Origin: GWA1-54-10 sp964349675
GTDB taxonomy: Bacteria; Patescibacteriota; Minisyncoccia; Phycocordibacterales; SBAW01
Length of the DNA: 55,452 nt
Assembly: GCA_964349675.1 (NCBI GenBank)
Contig: CAYGHD010000003.1
Location: 1 to 55,452 of the forward strand
Direction of reading: 5' to 3'
In this document: piece by piece, positions 30,042 to 39,468 of the stretch
How positions within the stretch are numbered: position 1 is the stretch's first letter
How the letters are laid out: each line of letters opens with the position of its first letter
Position numbers and translations under genes: made by a program
Notes under the pieces: generated by a model
What the model saw: only the letters and a program-made list of their open reading frames with translations
The model's database searches: none
What the model was told of the DNA's origin: nothing

Positions 30042-31896
30042 TTATTGGGTTTTTGCTTGCGGCAATGGCGCTGGCAAAGGCGTCTGTGTTGTGAGCGGTG
30101 TCAAAGCGTCTGCTGCGCGTTGCTTGCGCAGTGCAAGCACCTGAGAGGGGTCAGAGGTGATGATCTGGTCTTCCGTGTAGGATGCGATGACTTTGATGGC
30201 GACATGCTTGAGCCCCGCAAAGAAGATCCCCTCCCCTACATCAGATTCTAGCAGAAGATATTTTTCTTCATCAGATAAGTTGAATGTTTTTTGCAGATTA
30301 TCAATCGTTGTTGGCGACTGTTTGAGCAACAGCTGGATAGACGAGTTGGTTATCATGGGGAGTCCGTAGGGAGACTTCAAAAAGTCATCCACGTCTTGGG
30401 TAATGGTTGCAAGCCCAAGGTAATATTTGCGGCCTCGTTTTGCCATGCCGTACAAAAACGACGCCGTATCTTCCGACTTCATCATCCACCAAGCTTCGTC
30501 AATCACAAGGAGGCGTTTTTTGAGGTTCTTGCGCACCGCGTTCCAGATGTAGTGGGTAATCAAGTACATTGCAACCGGCTTTAAATCGTCCTCCATATCG
30601 CGCACTGAAAACACGACAAACTTTTTGTTGATATCGACGTTGGTTGGTTGGTTGATAAAACCAGACCACGTGCCCTTGGTATATTTTGAGAGCCGCTGCG
30701 TAAGGGACTCGCTCCCCTGCATACCGCCAAGCACCATCTCAAAGTCAGACAACAGTGGAGGCTCTATTTCTGCAAAATTAGAGTCGATGGTGATGTCCTT
30801 GAGTGCATAGGTCTCAGTAATGGCTTTGTCGATTATGGCGTCTTCTTCTGGGGTGAGCCCGCCCAACATGATGCGGAAGAGTCCCACAAGCGCCACAATG
30901 TTTGAGCGCAGCACGTCAGCAGGGCTTTCGTCTTCTCTTGGTATCGGCAGGTCAAACGGGTTGATGTGGTGCTCTGAGTTGAGCGATATGTTGAAATAGC
31001 GTCCCCCGACTGTTTGTGCCAAAAACTCATACTCACGTTCAGGGTCGATGACCAATACTTCAGTATCAAACATCAACGTGCGCAAAATCTCTAATTTTGT
31101 AGCATATGATTTGCCAGAGCCGGATTTTGCAAACACAACCGAGTTGTAGTTTTCAAGGCTAAACCGATCAAAAAGCACGAGCGATGCGTTGTGTCGGTTA
31201 ACGCCATAGAGTATCCCTTTGTCCGAGGTCAGGTCAAACGACACAAACGGAAAGATGGATGACAGCGGCGACGAGTTGAGTTTTGAGTTGACCGCGAGCT
31301 CGTCCCGGCCCAAAGGTATTGCTGTTTTGAACCCCTGCTCTTGCTGAAAGAGCGCAGGTTTAACGTAAATAAGGCGCGACTCCAACATTGATTTTATCTC
31401 ACTCTCTGCCTTATCGAGGTCTTCTATCGAAGTGCCATAGACGGTAATGTAGACGCCGACGTCGAATATTTTTTCCTGTGCTTGCTGCAGTTGGTCGCGC
31501 AGGTCTTCCAAGTCTCGGTACGCGGTGTCGAGTATGGGGTCGCGCACCAATCCTTTTTCTTCGCGAGTCATAATCTGGGACTGCACCTCAGCAACCTNNN
31601 NNNNNNNCAGAGTCTATTGGATGCACGAAAATAGAGATATCGAGCACGCGGTCGAGGTTAATGACGGGCGCAAACCAAGAGTCGGTAAGTGTGCGAGGGT
31701 ACGACATGACAAAAAAGGTGCGAGCAATTTTGTCGCCCAAGTTAATTTCACGCGGCGTGATTTTGAGCGCAGAGGGTGCGATAACATCCTGCAATTCCAA
31801 CACTCCTTGTTTGTATATCTGCTCGGGCATCACCGAGGTAAACGGCGCCACTTTAGTGTCTTCTGGTTTTTTAGAGAAAAAATTCAAGAACGCCAT
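30042..31896 (-). CDS. VirB4/TraC-type secretion ATPase (interrupted by an assembly gap)
   Basis: One gene in two pieces. The first (31896 down to 31608) begins MAFLNFFSKKPEDTK and ends HPIDS. The second (31596 down to 30042, about 517 aa) begins VAEVQSQIMTREEKG and has Walker A FAKSGSGKSYATK and Walker B LLVIDEAWW. The two frames differ by one base because ten N stand for sequence of unknown length. VirB4 ATPases energise substrate and pilin movement in type IV secretion. In homologues the HPID and VAEVQSQI segments lie near each other, so probably only a few codons are lost. Expected full length is a little over 610 aa. Confidence 0.88.
31598..31607. other. assembly gap (10 N)
   Basis: Ten consecutive N inside virB4. 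The size is nominal: with it the two halves are out of frame. Confidence 0.99.
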
Positions 31897-31898
31897 AG

Positions 31899-32564
31899 TT
31901 ATTTTGTTATCTGCGTAATCTGCAGCGGCTTCTCCAGCTCGCCTGGATTGAAGAGTTTGTAAAACAGCTCGATAACCTCTTCAGTGCCAAGTGGTGCCAC
32001 TCGCACCCCCGTGCGCACCATCCCCTGCTCTATCACCGCGACGCGCTGCTCAAGCTGGGTGCGGTATTCTTCAAACTGCTGGTCACTCACGGTGGCTGCG
32101 GCAGCCTCTTTGTTTGCAAGCAAGGCTCCTATTGCAGTTCCAATACCAACACCGCGGGCGATGAGTGCTGGGTCATAGGGTACGACGATAAAAAAGTTCT
32201 TCGACATGATGTTTGAGCGCGAGGTAAAGTCTTTGATAAACGCGATGTACTCGCGTATCTGGATCTTCATAAGGTCGTCCAATTGCGCTGCATAACGCTC
32301 TTCAAGCAACGCTACATACGGTCGTATATCAAGGTCGCGCGATTCTATAAAAAACTGCACGCTAAACTCCAAAGAGTTGAGAAAGTTTTGGAATTGCCCG
32401 ATAACCGCCTCTTGTTCGTCGCGAGATTTAAGTGCCAAGTTTATCGACGATGCCATGAGTAGCGCGCGGAGCGACCCATCTTTGAGTATGACGATGCCAT
32501 CTCGCACCTCTTTAATAGGGACAAAGTCTTGAGTCGCTTGTGCTTTTACTTTTTGATCAGCCAT
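31899..32564 (-). CDS. TraC/VirB4 N-terminal-like protein
   Basis: 221 aa. It shows TQDFVPIKEVRDGIVILKDG, then SINLALKSRDEQEAVIGQFQNFLN and FSVQFFIESRDLDIRPY, the pattern of the N-terminal domain of conjugative ATPases, without any nucleotide-binding motif. A short hydrophobic stretch (GIGTAIGALLA) lies near residue 145. It is probably a split-off N-terminal partner of VirB4, whose gene follows after two bases. Typical of CPR secretion loci. Confidence 0.78.
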   Translation of the reverse strand: MADQKVKAQATQDFVPIKEVRDGIVILKDGSLRALLMASSINLALKSRDEQEAVIGQFQNFLNSLEFSVQFFIESRDLDIRPYVALLEERYAAQLDDLMKIQIREYIAFIKDFTSRSNIMSKNFFIVVPYDPALIARGVGIGTAIGALLANKEAAAATVSDQQFEEYRTQLEQRVAVIEQGMVRTGVRVAPLGTEEVIELFYKLFNPGELEKPLQITQITK

Positions 32565-32567
32565 AGA

Positions 32568-33011
32568 TTATATTTGGAATCCTTGCTCTTGTTGTGTGGT
32601 ACTCACCCCAGCAGCAGCGCGGTCTTTAATATTCAGCGACCACGCAAGATCTTTCAGTCTGCTTTCAGATAGTCGGGGCACGGTAAGATTTGCTGCTGCG
32701 GCTTGCGGGGCTTCTGGCTCAGATGCTTTTTGCGGGCGCTGTTTCCATAAATACAGCTTTGGGCCGCGCGTATAGTTGAGTGCATGCTCTATCGCCACAA
32801 TAAACGGCCGGCCGTTTATTTTGTAAAACGCGAGTGCAAGCGAGAAGGCAACAACAGGCGAGGATAATAAGAACGCAAGATACAATGGCAGCAGCGTAAA
32901 AAAAATCAGGCACAATCCCCCGCCGCCGGCCAAATAGATAAATTGTTTTATCGTCAGTGGCCCGAATATTTTATCTTCAACCTCGATAAATTGAGGAACC
33001 TGGTATCGCAT
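32568..33011 (-). CDS. PrgI-family membrane protein
   Basis: 147 aa. MRYQVPQFIEVEDKIFGPLTIKQF followed by two adjoining hydrophobic helices (about 26-65) is the PrgI signature; these are VirB3-like partners of VirB4 in Gram-positive type conjugation. The KINGRPF and LNYTRGPKLYLW elements after the helices are also typical. The C-terminal ~60 residues are hydrophilic. The TATACT box 8 bases upstream may start a transcript including virB4. Confidence 0.85.
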   Translation of the reverse strand: MRYQVPQFIEVEDKIFGPLTIKQFIYLAGGGGLCLIFFTLLPLYLAFLLSSPVVAFSLALAFYKINGRPFIVAIEHALNYTRGPKLYLWKQRPQKASEPEAPQAAAANLTVPRLSESRLKDLAWSLNIKDRAAAGVSTTQQEQGFQI

Positions 33012-33019
33012 TGCTCTTC

Positions 33020-33025
33020 AGTATA
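33020..33025 (-). promoter_or_regulatory. -10 box of the PrgI gene
   Basis: TATACT on the minus strand, 8 bases before the ATG at 33011. Confidence 0.5.
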
Positions 33026-33051
33026 TCGCACGTTTGATGCGCGAGCGGCGA

Positions 33052-33543
33052 CTATTCGACAGGTTCGCGATATGGGTCAGCTTTATATCCGTTTGGTTTT
33101 TGAACAGGTGCAGGCGGCACAGTGATGGTTGGTGTTTGAAGCATGGCTTCTGCTGCATGTAGCTCTGGCAAGCGTGGCGATGGTGGAAGGATGTTTGAGC
33201 CTGCGGGCGGAGTTTCAGCCTTTTTCTCTAAAAAAGCTTGCATTGACTGGCGTATCGGCATAAACAGCTGGTTGGTCGCATCTTCGGTAATAGCCGCTGC
33301 TGTCTCTGGAGAGATATGTAGTTTATCTGCCAGAGTGGTTGCAAATGCGTCAGGGCTTGAAAAGCCAAGCATCACAAGCAATATTTCATCCCCGAGGGTG
33401 CTCGCTTGATCAATATGAAGCTGGTGTTTCGTGGCAATATCTTGGACTTGTTTGTCGAAGTTTGCAGAGGCGATGGCTTCCTGGACATCGCTGGGGAGCT
33501 CGGCTAACCTATCCTCTATTTGTTTTTGCAGGCTATTTTCCAT
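33052..33543 (-). CDS. small soluble protein of the secretion locus
   Basis: 163 aa. The first ~115 residues are helical and acidic (ENSLQKQIEDRLAELPSDVQ start) with no membrane segment; the last ~45 are Pro-rich. It is consistently placed between the VirB6-like and PrgI genes here. No known domain recognised. It may be a cytoplasmic adaptor for the ATPase. Confidence 0.65.
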   Translation of the reverse strand: MENSLQKQIEDRLAELPSDVQEAIASANFDKQVQDIATKHQLHIDQASTLGDEILLVMLGFSSPDAFATTLADKLHISPETAAAITEDATNQLFMPIRQSMQAFLEKKAETPPAGSNILPPSPRLPELHAAEAMLQTPTITVPPAPVQKPNGYKADPYREPVE

Positions 33544-33551
33544 ATGTACTT

Positions 33552-33557
33552 AGTATA
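33552..33557 (-). promoter_or_regulatory. -10 box of the 163-aa gene
   Basis: TATACT on the minus strand, 8 bases before the ATG at 33543. Confidence 0.5.
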
Positions 33558-33569
33558 CCCGATTGATGC

Positions 33570-36293
33570 TTATGCAGCCTGCTGTGTATCCCCGGTGGAC
33601 GGTTTTTTGATTGGTATAGGGCGCAGGTTGTCATTTGCTGCTTGGGGAGGGATTGTTTTGAAGGAGATACTGTCTTCTTTTGGTGCCGGTTGTACTTGCG
33701 GTATTGGCTGCTGCGGCACTGGGGTTTGGTTGCGTTGTGGAGCTGAAACAGGCCTGAGTACAGGGTTTTGGGTGTTTACGGTCACTGGCGCGGTTTGTAT
33801 GGTGATATTTTTTGGCTGTATAGACCGCAGTTGCTCTGCAACTTGAGATGCCGCTCTACTGCTTGCGGTTTGGGCTATGGAATCAAGCCGTTTACTGTCG
33901 ATAACCATCCCGCTGCTGCGCGCACTTTCAGAGCGAGTGTATTCAGCTTGGTGCTCAAGTGCTCGTTCAATACGCTCGAGGATGCGAGTTTGTTTTTTTG
34001 CTTGCACGCCAAGTTCAGATACGTCGCCGATTACCTGCTCGCCAAGCGCATGAGCGTGGCCTCCGCCTGTGCCATGGTTGTTGCCTCCACCCCCACCACC
34101 GCGGGCATGTGTATTGCCGCCTCCGCCAGTACCGTGACCTCCGCCACCACCGCCCTCTGGTGGATGATCATCCCCGTCGTGGTCGTCGTGGCCGTGTTCC
34201 TCTTGTAGCTCTTTAAGAGCGTCCGCAGCCTTTTCGTGGGGGGTTTTTCCTTTCAATACTTTCCATACCTCAGTTGCGCTCTTAATGTCACTGCGGGTAG
34301 TGCCAATAACCGGTTTACCTGCTTCAAGTTTCTTTGCCAACGCGGTGATGCGTGCAACGCCGTCTTCTTTCACCTTCTTTTCACCCACTTTATCCAAGGC
34401 TTTTAGTTTAGTTTCAGCATCTTTTGCCTGTTTTTGTGCAGCCGCAGCAAAGGCTTTAAATTGCCGAGCGTCTTCCATATTATCGTCTTCACGATAGTGT
34501 TCGGCACGCTCTTCAAGGTCAGCCGCCATGCGCTCAGCCTCTTGTTTTTCAAACAAAAGAGCCTCTTCCTTCCGCGCCCTTCCCTCCGAAGTTGGGTCAT
34601 TATCAAATTTTTGCTGCGCTTTGCGGGTGTCGTACTCATCCCCCTTCATGTCTTTTGCAAGCGCAGCAAGGCCTTTAGCGCGAAGCTCTGTTTCTTTTAT
34701 GTACCCCTCTTTACCCGGGGTACCAAGGTCGCCGCCATGGATGCCGCCCAACGCCAAAATCCCAGGTCTAAAACCAGGCACTTGGCGCATATCAAGGCGA
34801 TTGTTGGCGACCCCTTTGAGGCCTTTTTGCAACAAACCGCCAAGCCGTGGACTCAAATTTGTAAAATCTTTTACCGCGGTGCTTTTTGCTGCGTTGTATG
34901 CCATAGGGGCTAGTGTGCGGCGCGCAGCCCAAGCTGTAGAGCCGTAGGCAGCAGTGCCAACCTTCCTGCCCACCCAATTACTAAAGCCTTTTGCGGCGTC
35001 TGTGCCTTCATCGACGATTTTATCGGCGACTTTGAGTCCGTAGTAGAGCATGATGATGACAAGACCAAGGCGCAAAACTACGTTTGCAATAATGGTGCCG
35101 ATTTTGTAGCCAACACTAAGGTCGGCATTGTTGTTCATTGCGGTGGCATCTCTAAATATAGGGCCAATGAGTCCCCCATCGCTCCCAATTGCGGTCGCGA
35201 TGAAGGTAATGATGAGAAACATGAAGAGGAATATCGCCGGATAGAAGGAGAATTTGATAAGCAGGCCGAGCCACTGATCAAACAACCCGCGGGTTGTACG
35301 GTGTGGTATGGCGCGTGCGGCAAACGCCAGCGGCGCGGAAATAATCACAAACCACAGCACCAGCATGCGCATAATGAATTTGAATCCGACTGCCAAAAAA
35401 GTGAATGCGAGGATGGCTAAAATGGCGCCGAGCGCTATATAAATGAGTACCTGGGTAATAAGGTTGGTGAGGAAAATACTGATACCAGAACCTGTTTGTG
35501 TTGCGGTGAATGAGCTCGGGCTCAAAATGACCTGGCTTTTAATGGCATCCATGATGCTTGCGGTCAGGTCTTTTGGCGTGCCAGGGCTAAAATATTGTGC
35601 CGCAGCGCCAATAGAATTTACGACAGTCCCACGATTGTAGGTGTCGATGGGTTTGGCATCAATGGCATTATAAAATTGTATAGCCAGTATATTCCCCGCA
35701 TCAATAACGACCCGCGTTAAAAAGAAGCTGAAGTTGATAAGCAGCGCCATCACCACTACCGCTGCAAGCATGCGCATGGTGCCGGCAGTCTCGGCCTCAA
35801 AGATGATAGTGAAAGCGATATAAATAAGCACAAAGATAAAAGCCATGTTGGCTATGTCGCGCACAGCGGTCCATCCGGTAGACAAAAAGTCCAGTGAATA
35901 GGCGAAGCTCTGCAGTGAAAGCTGCACCGCAAGGCTAAAGACATAGCCGCCGATGTAGGCAAAGACGCTCATCATGCCCACGGTGAAGATGTATACGACG
36001 CTCGAAAGACAGGTGCTTGCAGAATTACACCATTCGGAGGCGGGGATACCCCCGCCTCCGTTCCTTGCTGCTGTCTCGGCTTCTTCAACAGCTCGTTGGT
36101 TTGCTTGGGCCGCTTGACTCTCGCGGAGTTGTTCCGGTGTTGAATACGTCTCATTTGAGACGGGTTCTGCTTGGGCAACACTGACAAACCCTTGTAGGGG
36201 CGCAAACACAACTACAAGCAAAACCAAAAAAGCCAAACTCTTTTTTAAGAAAGAAGCAGTCTTTTTTATTATGTTATTACCGTGGTGTTGCAT
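33570..36293 (-). CDS. VirB6/TrbL-like polytopic channel protein
   Basis: 907 aa from the Met at 36293. A hydrophobic leader (about 15-40) is followed by about six membrane segments between residues 100 and 430, with the long helices and loops usual in VirB6/TrbL. A hydrophilic half follows: a charged coiled-coil stretch rich in Ala, Glu and Lys (about 560-690), a Gly/His-rich linker (about 700-755) and a second helix plus Pro/Gln-rich tail. VirB6 forms the inner-membrane channel of type IV secretion. The start overlaps the end of the 752-aa gene by 17 bases. Confidence 0.8.
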   Translation of the reverse strand: MQHHGNNIIKKTASFLKKSLAFLVLLVVVFAPLQGFVSVAQAEPVSNETYSTPEQLRESQAAQANQRAVEEAETAARNGGGGIPASEWCNSASTCLSSVVYIFTVGMMSVFAYIGGYVFSLAVQLSLQSFAYSLDFLSTGWTAVRDIANMAFIFVLIYIAFTIIFEAETAGTMRMLAAVVVMALLINFSFFLTRVVIDAGNILAIQFYNAIDAKPIDTYNRGTVVNSIGAAAQYFSPGTPKDLTASIMDAIKSQVILSPSSFTATQTGSGISIFLTNLITQVLIYIALGAILAILAFTFLAVGFKFIMRMLVLWFVIISAPLAFAARAIPHRTTRGLFDQWLGLLIKFSFYPAIFLFMFLIITFIATAIGSDGGLIGPIFRDATAMNNNADLSVGYKIGTIIANVVLRLGLVIIMLYYGLKVADKIVDEGTDAAKGFSNWVGRKVGTAAYGSTAWAARRTLAPMAYNAAKSTAVKDFTNLSPRLGGLLQKGLKGVANNRLDMRQVPGFRPGILALGGIHGGDLGTPGKEGYIKETELRAKGLAALAKDMKGDEYDTRKAQQKFDNDPTSEGRARKEEALLFEKQEAERMAADLEERAEHYREDDNMEDARQFKAFAAAAQKQAKDAETKLKALDKVGEKKVKEDGVARITALAKKLEAGKPVIGTTRSDIKSATEVWKVLKGKTPHEKAADALKELQEEHGHDDHDGDDHPPEGGGGGGHGTGGGGNTHARGGGGGGNNHGTGGGHAHALGEQVIGDVSELGVQAKKQTRILERIERALEHQAEYTRSESARSSGMVIDSKRLDSIAQTASSRAASQVAEQLRSIQPKNITIQTAPVTVNTQNPVLRPVSAPQRNQTPVPQQPIPQVQPAPKEDSISFKTIPPQAANDNLRPIPIKKPSTGDTQQAA

Positions 36294-38535
36294 TGCATTC
36301 TTGTCTCTCTGCACTGGTTTGCTGGTTAAGTACAAGCATTTGGTTTTGGAGTGTCGCGCGATCTTGCTGGGCGTTTACGATATCAGCCTGCGAGAGGAGG
36401 TTTCCTGAATTTCGCGCATCCTGATGCCTGCTGCGCACTGAGGCGATGTCCTCCAGAGACCCTGCTGAGAGCGCTTCACTCTGGAGCTCCACCAAAAAGG
36501 TCACCACGCTGTTTGCCCGGGTGATTTGATCATTGTACACGTCGATGCGCTTCTCAAGTGTTGCTTTGGTGGTAGAGGCGACTTCCGCTTTGCTGCTTTG
36601 GTTAACATCAAGCCAGCAATTGTAGAGGTCATGGAGCTGGCTCTGCGCGTTTTGTATATCGACAATACTTCCCTGCTGGACTCCGCCGTAGTTTTGCGCA
36701 TTTTGCGAGTCGCCCTGCAGTTGGTTAAGCAATGTTTGGGCTGCGGTTTGCGCTTGCTGCTGCTCTGGGGTGTAGAAGTTGCTTGCATATCCGCCTTGGC
36801 CGCTCAAGTTGAGGAGCCCTCCTTGGAGTGTGCGAGTAATCAGCTGTGCAATAAGCGCGTTGATTATTTCATCGAAGCTTTTTGCAAGCTCCAACTCGCG
36901 CAGGGAACTGTCGTTGGTGTCTATGAGCGCATTTTCAATAACTGCGCCTGGGGTGGTCGTCACCAAATCGCACACTTCATACGAGGCAGGAGCTTCTGGG
37001 TTATCGCCAATAGAGCGCACCGACCTGTCGGCTGTGGCATCAACGCGGACAGGGCTTGGTACGCAGTTTTTCTTTTGCTTGAAGTCTAAAAATCCTCCCG
37101 CAAGGCTCTGTTGCCGGCGCTCGTTCCCTACTCTGGTTTGCGTAGAGTAGGTAATACCAACATCTGCAAAAATCATTGCGCCATAAGGGTTGTTGGTGGG
37201 GATTGAAGTAAATGACAAAAACCCAGGCCAGCCCCCTGCGCTAAAGCTGCCATTCATAAAGTTGTTTACATTACCCATGACGCCGGTAAGCGTACAGGCG
37301 GGCGCGGCACGGCTCCTGGCATAACTCCGGGCAATGGCTATTTTTATTTGTAGTTGGAATGGGCTACATAAAAATGACAATGAGCTGCCGCGAATAAATT
37401 CCCCCGCTGCAACGTCAGCGATATTGGTAAAAAATTGTGACGGGTTTGTGACAAACGCCGGGTTGCCACTAAAGCCAGAATTGATCCAGTTTACGACGCT
37501 GTTTGTGATTTGTCTGAGCGTTATTTTTGCTATGGTGCGTGCGATGCAGCTAAAAAAGGTGTTCGTAGTAAAGCTCGCGTTGTCGCCACCACTAATCGCC
37601 CCCAAAAAGGTATTGAGTGCAACAACAGCACTTCCTTGAGCGACAATAGGCCCCATGTCTATAGATTGAACACCTATCGGTGTGCGTGCGGCCTCTACAG
37701 CAGAACCTGCGGCGGTTACGACTGCGCCATATCCGGCACCAGTGACTGCTCCCGCGGCAATTCCAGCACTTTGAAAGGCTTGCGCTGCCCCACAACTGAG
37801 CCCTGCCGCCAAGGCGCCGCCAGCGAGTGCTCCACCCAGGCCAAGTCCCCCGCCCCCGCTGCTGATGCCGCTCGGGCCTCCTCCGAGATTTGGAAGGACA
37901 CCGCCAGTGGGTATTGGATTTACAAGATTATTAATACCGGTAGGGTTAAAAACAGTCCCCGCCCCGGTGCCGGTTATTGCGGGCCTGGTACTATCTGGTG
38001 CGGTAGAAGTGCTGTTTGAAAGCCAAACAACATCATCTACGCCAATGGTCCCGGTATTTGTTGGGGTCGGGTCAGGCACTGACCCAATGTCATACACGCC
38101 GGGCTCTGCGCCGGGGACGATAATGACGTCATATATAACTCCATCATCGCCTGTGACGATATATTCGCCAGGAAGCAGCGCTTCTCCCCCGTCCAGCGGG
38201 GTGACGGTGTATCCGCCCGCATCCAGCGGGGTAATGGTATATGTGCCAAGTGGTTGCGGTGCATTGGGCGCCCCAATAGTATAGGTGCCTGTTGGTATGG
38301 TGATGGTGCGGGGTTTTGCCCCTACCCCTGCGCCAGTTGTCCCTGGTATTGGGGTGCCGACATTGGTAGGTCGCGCAACAGCAGCACTCGGGGTACTACT
38401 GCTATTTTGTGCAGAGCCAAAAGTGCCCGTTGTTTGTTGAGTCTCGACCCTGCCGCGGAGCCACCACCATGCAAGCAAGGCAACAGCCACCACTGCGAGA
38501 GTGATGAGCGCAATATAAAGTGTTCTTTTTCCCAT
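36277..38535 (-). CDS. large membrane-anchored protein with a YTI/TPLDGG repeat region
   Basis: 752 aa. One N-terminal helix (about 6-25, AVALLAWWWLRG). Residues about 70-150 hold short repeats of the type G-TYTI-TPLD-GG. A Gly/Ala-rich segment (about 215-290) follows, then a folded region with about ten Cys (290-540) and a coiled-coil-like Gln-rich C-terminus (600-752). Its place upstream of virB6, and the coiled-coil end, recall VirB5-like or pilus-tip proteins, but I cannot assign a family. Confidence 0.65.
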   Translation of the reverse strand: MGKRTLYIALITLAVVAVALLAWWWLRGRVETQQTTGTFGSAQNSSSTPSAAVARPTNVGTPIPGTTGAGVGAKPRTITIPTGTYTIGAPNAPQPLGTYTITPLDAGGYTVTPLDGGEALLPGEYIVTGDDGVIYDVIIVPGAEPGVYDIGSVPDPTPTNTGTIGVDDVVWLSNSTSTAPDSTRPAITGTGAGTVFNPTGINNLVNPIPTGGVLPNLGGGPSGISSGGGGLGLGGALAGGALAAGLSCGAAQAFQSAGIAAGAVTGAGYGAVVTAAGSAVEAARTPIGVQSIDMGPIVAQGSAVVALNTFLGAISGGDNASFTTNTFFSCIARTIAKITLRQITNSVVNWINSGFSGNPAFVTNPSQFFTNIADVAAGEFIRGSSLSFLCSPFQLQIKIAIARSYARSRAAPACTLTGVMGNVNNFMNGSFSAGGWPGFLSFTSIPTNNPYGAMIFADVGITYSTQTRVGNERRQQSLAGGFLDFKQKKNCVPSPVRVDATADRSVRSIGDNPEAPASYEVCDLVTTTPGAVIENALIDTNDSSLRELELAKSFDEIINALIAQLITRTLQGGLLNLSGQGGYASNFYTPEQQQAQTAAQTLLNQLQGDSQNAQNYGGVQQGSIVDIQNAQSQLHDLYNCWLDVNQSSKAEVASTTKATLEKRIDVYNDQITRANSVVTFLVELQSEALSAGSLEDIASVRSRHQDARNSGNLLSQADIVNAQQDRATLQNQMLVLNQQTSAERQECNATPR

Positions 38536-38541
38536 TGTTAC

Positions 38542-39423
38542 TTACTGTACGGACAAAAGGGCGCTCCATGCAGACCCCGGTTCATCCTTACTGAAAAGTA
38601 TACCGTTTTTACCCAATGCTTGGGCGATGCTTATGAACACCTTGAGTGTTTCTTGAGTCAGTGTTTGATATTGCTGTATGCCGGCAAGCCCCTGTAGTGG
38701 GTCAGTGAGCAGAAGCGCCATTGCTTGGTAGGAATCCGCCATGGTTGAAAAGTTGTTCACCAGCTGCAGATGAAACGGACTGAGTGTTTTTGGCACGGCA
38801 GTAAGCGCCAGGTCGTTTGCAAGAGACCGGTATTCTTTTTCAATCGCGGCTAGTTTTTTTAATTCTGCAGGATTTTCTTGCGTAGCAACGTTGTCTATGA
38901 TGATCATGGTGTCCGCGTAGCTATTTGACGCATTTTGTATAAGCACCGAGGCGAGCGCGTTGCCATAGGCACGCTGGGTGGCAGGAGAATCAGCAACAAT
39001 AATAAGGTTTTTTTGGCTGTATTGGTTTGTTTGCGTCTTTTGCAACTGAGAAACCGCTTCGCTGATGAGTTGGTTTTGTGTGGGGGTGTCGCTCCCCAAC
39101 CCTTGGGCTTTTGCGGTAGTAAGATTTACCAAAAGTGTGCGCGCGACACTGTCAGTCACATTATTGCTTTCAGCTGCCGAGCGCATTGCTTCGACGTTGT
39201 TTTGGTTTGGAGGCGCAGGGAGTCTTGATGCTTGCTGCGCTTGTATTGTATCGAGGGCTGCTCGCCAGTTGGTATGCAACCCGGTTGGAGCTGCAGCAGT
39301 AGTAATCCCCCCCGGAGTCGTTTGCGTTGTTTTATCTGCAACAGCAACAAGCCCTCCTGCCACCAGTACAGAAAAAATGAAAAGAGAAAATTGTACGCTT
39401 GGTAAATACTCTTTTATGCGCAT
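38542..39423 (-). CDS. membrane-anchored helical protein, first gene of the secretion locus
   Basis: 293 aa. A membrane helix near the N-terminus (about 11-29) is followed by an all-helical extracytoplasmic region rich in Ala, Gln, Asn and Leu (about 50-290), with no Cys. It is six bases from the 752-aa gene. No known family. It may be a VirB5-like minor pilus subunit or a periplasmic spacer; this is inference from position and helicity. Confidence 0.65.
   Translation of the reverse strand: MRIKEYLPSVQFSLFIFSVLVAGGLVAVADKTTQTTPGGITTAAAPTGLHTNWRAALDTIQAQQASRLPAPPNQNNVEAMRSAAESNNVTDSVARTLLVNLTTAKAQGLGSDTPTQNQLISEAVSQLQKTQTNQYSQKNLIIVADSPATQRAYGNALASVLIQNASNSYADTMIIIDNVATQENPAELKKLAAIEKEYRSLANDLALTAVPKTLSPFHLQLVNNFSTMADSYQAMALLLTDPLQGLAGIQQYQTLTQETLKVFISIAQALGKNGILFSKDEPGSAWSALLSVQ
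38544..38549 (-). promoter_or_regulatory. -10-like box of the 752-aa gene
   Basis: TACAGT on the minus strand, 8 bases before the ATG at 38535. Confidence 0.4.
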
Positions 39424-39430
39424 GTAATTC

Positions 39431-39436
39431 AGTATA
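39431..39436 (-). promoter_or_regulatory. -10 box of the secretion locus
   Basis: TATACT on the minus strand, 7 bases before the ATG at 39423, the first gene of the locus. Confidence 0.55.
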
Positions 39437-39453
39437 CAAGATTATTGTGCCGG

Positions 39454-39459
39454 TATATT
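39454..39459 (+). promoter_or_regulatory. -10-like box of the secreted propeller gene
   Basis: TATATT, 9 bases before the ATG at 39469, divergent from the secretion locus. Confidence 0.4.
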
Positions 39460-39468
39460 CTGATAGTG

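Noticed and set aside
31588..31896. Separate 102-aa gene upstream of virB4
   Set aside because: It is the N-terminal part of virB4 cut off by the N run, not an independent gene or a frameshift.
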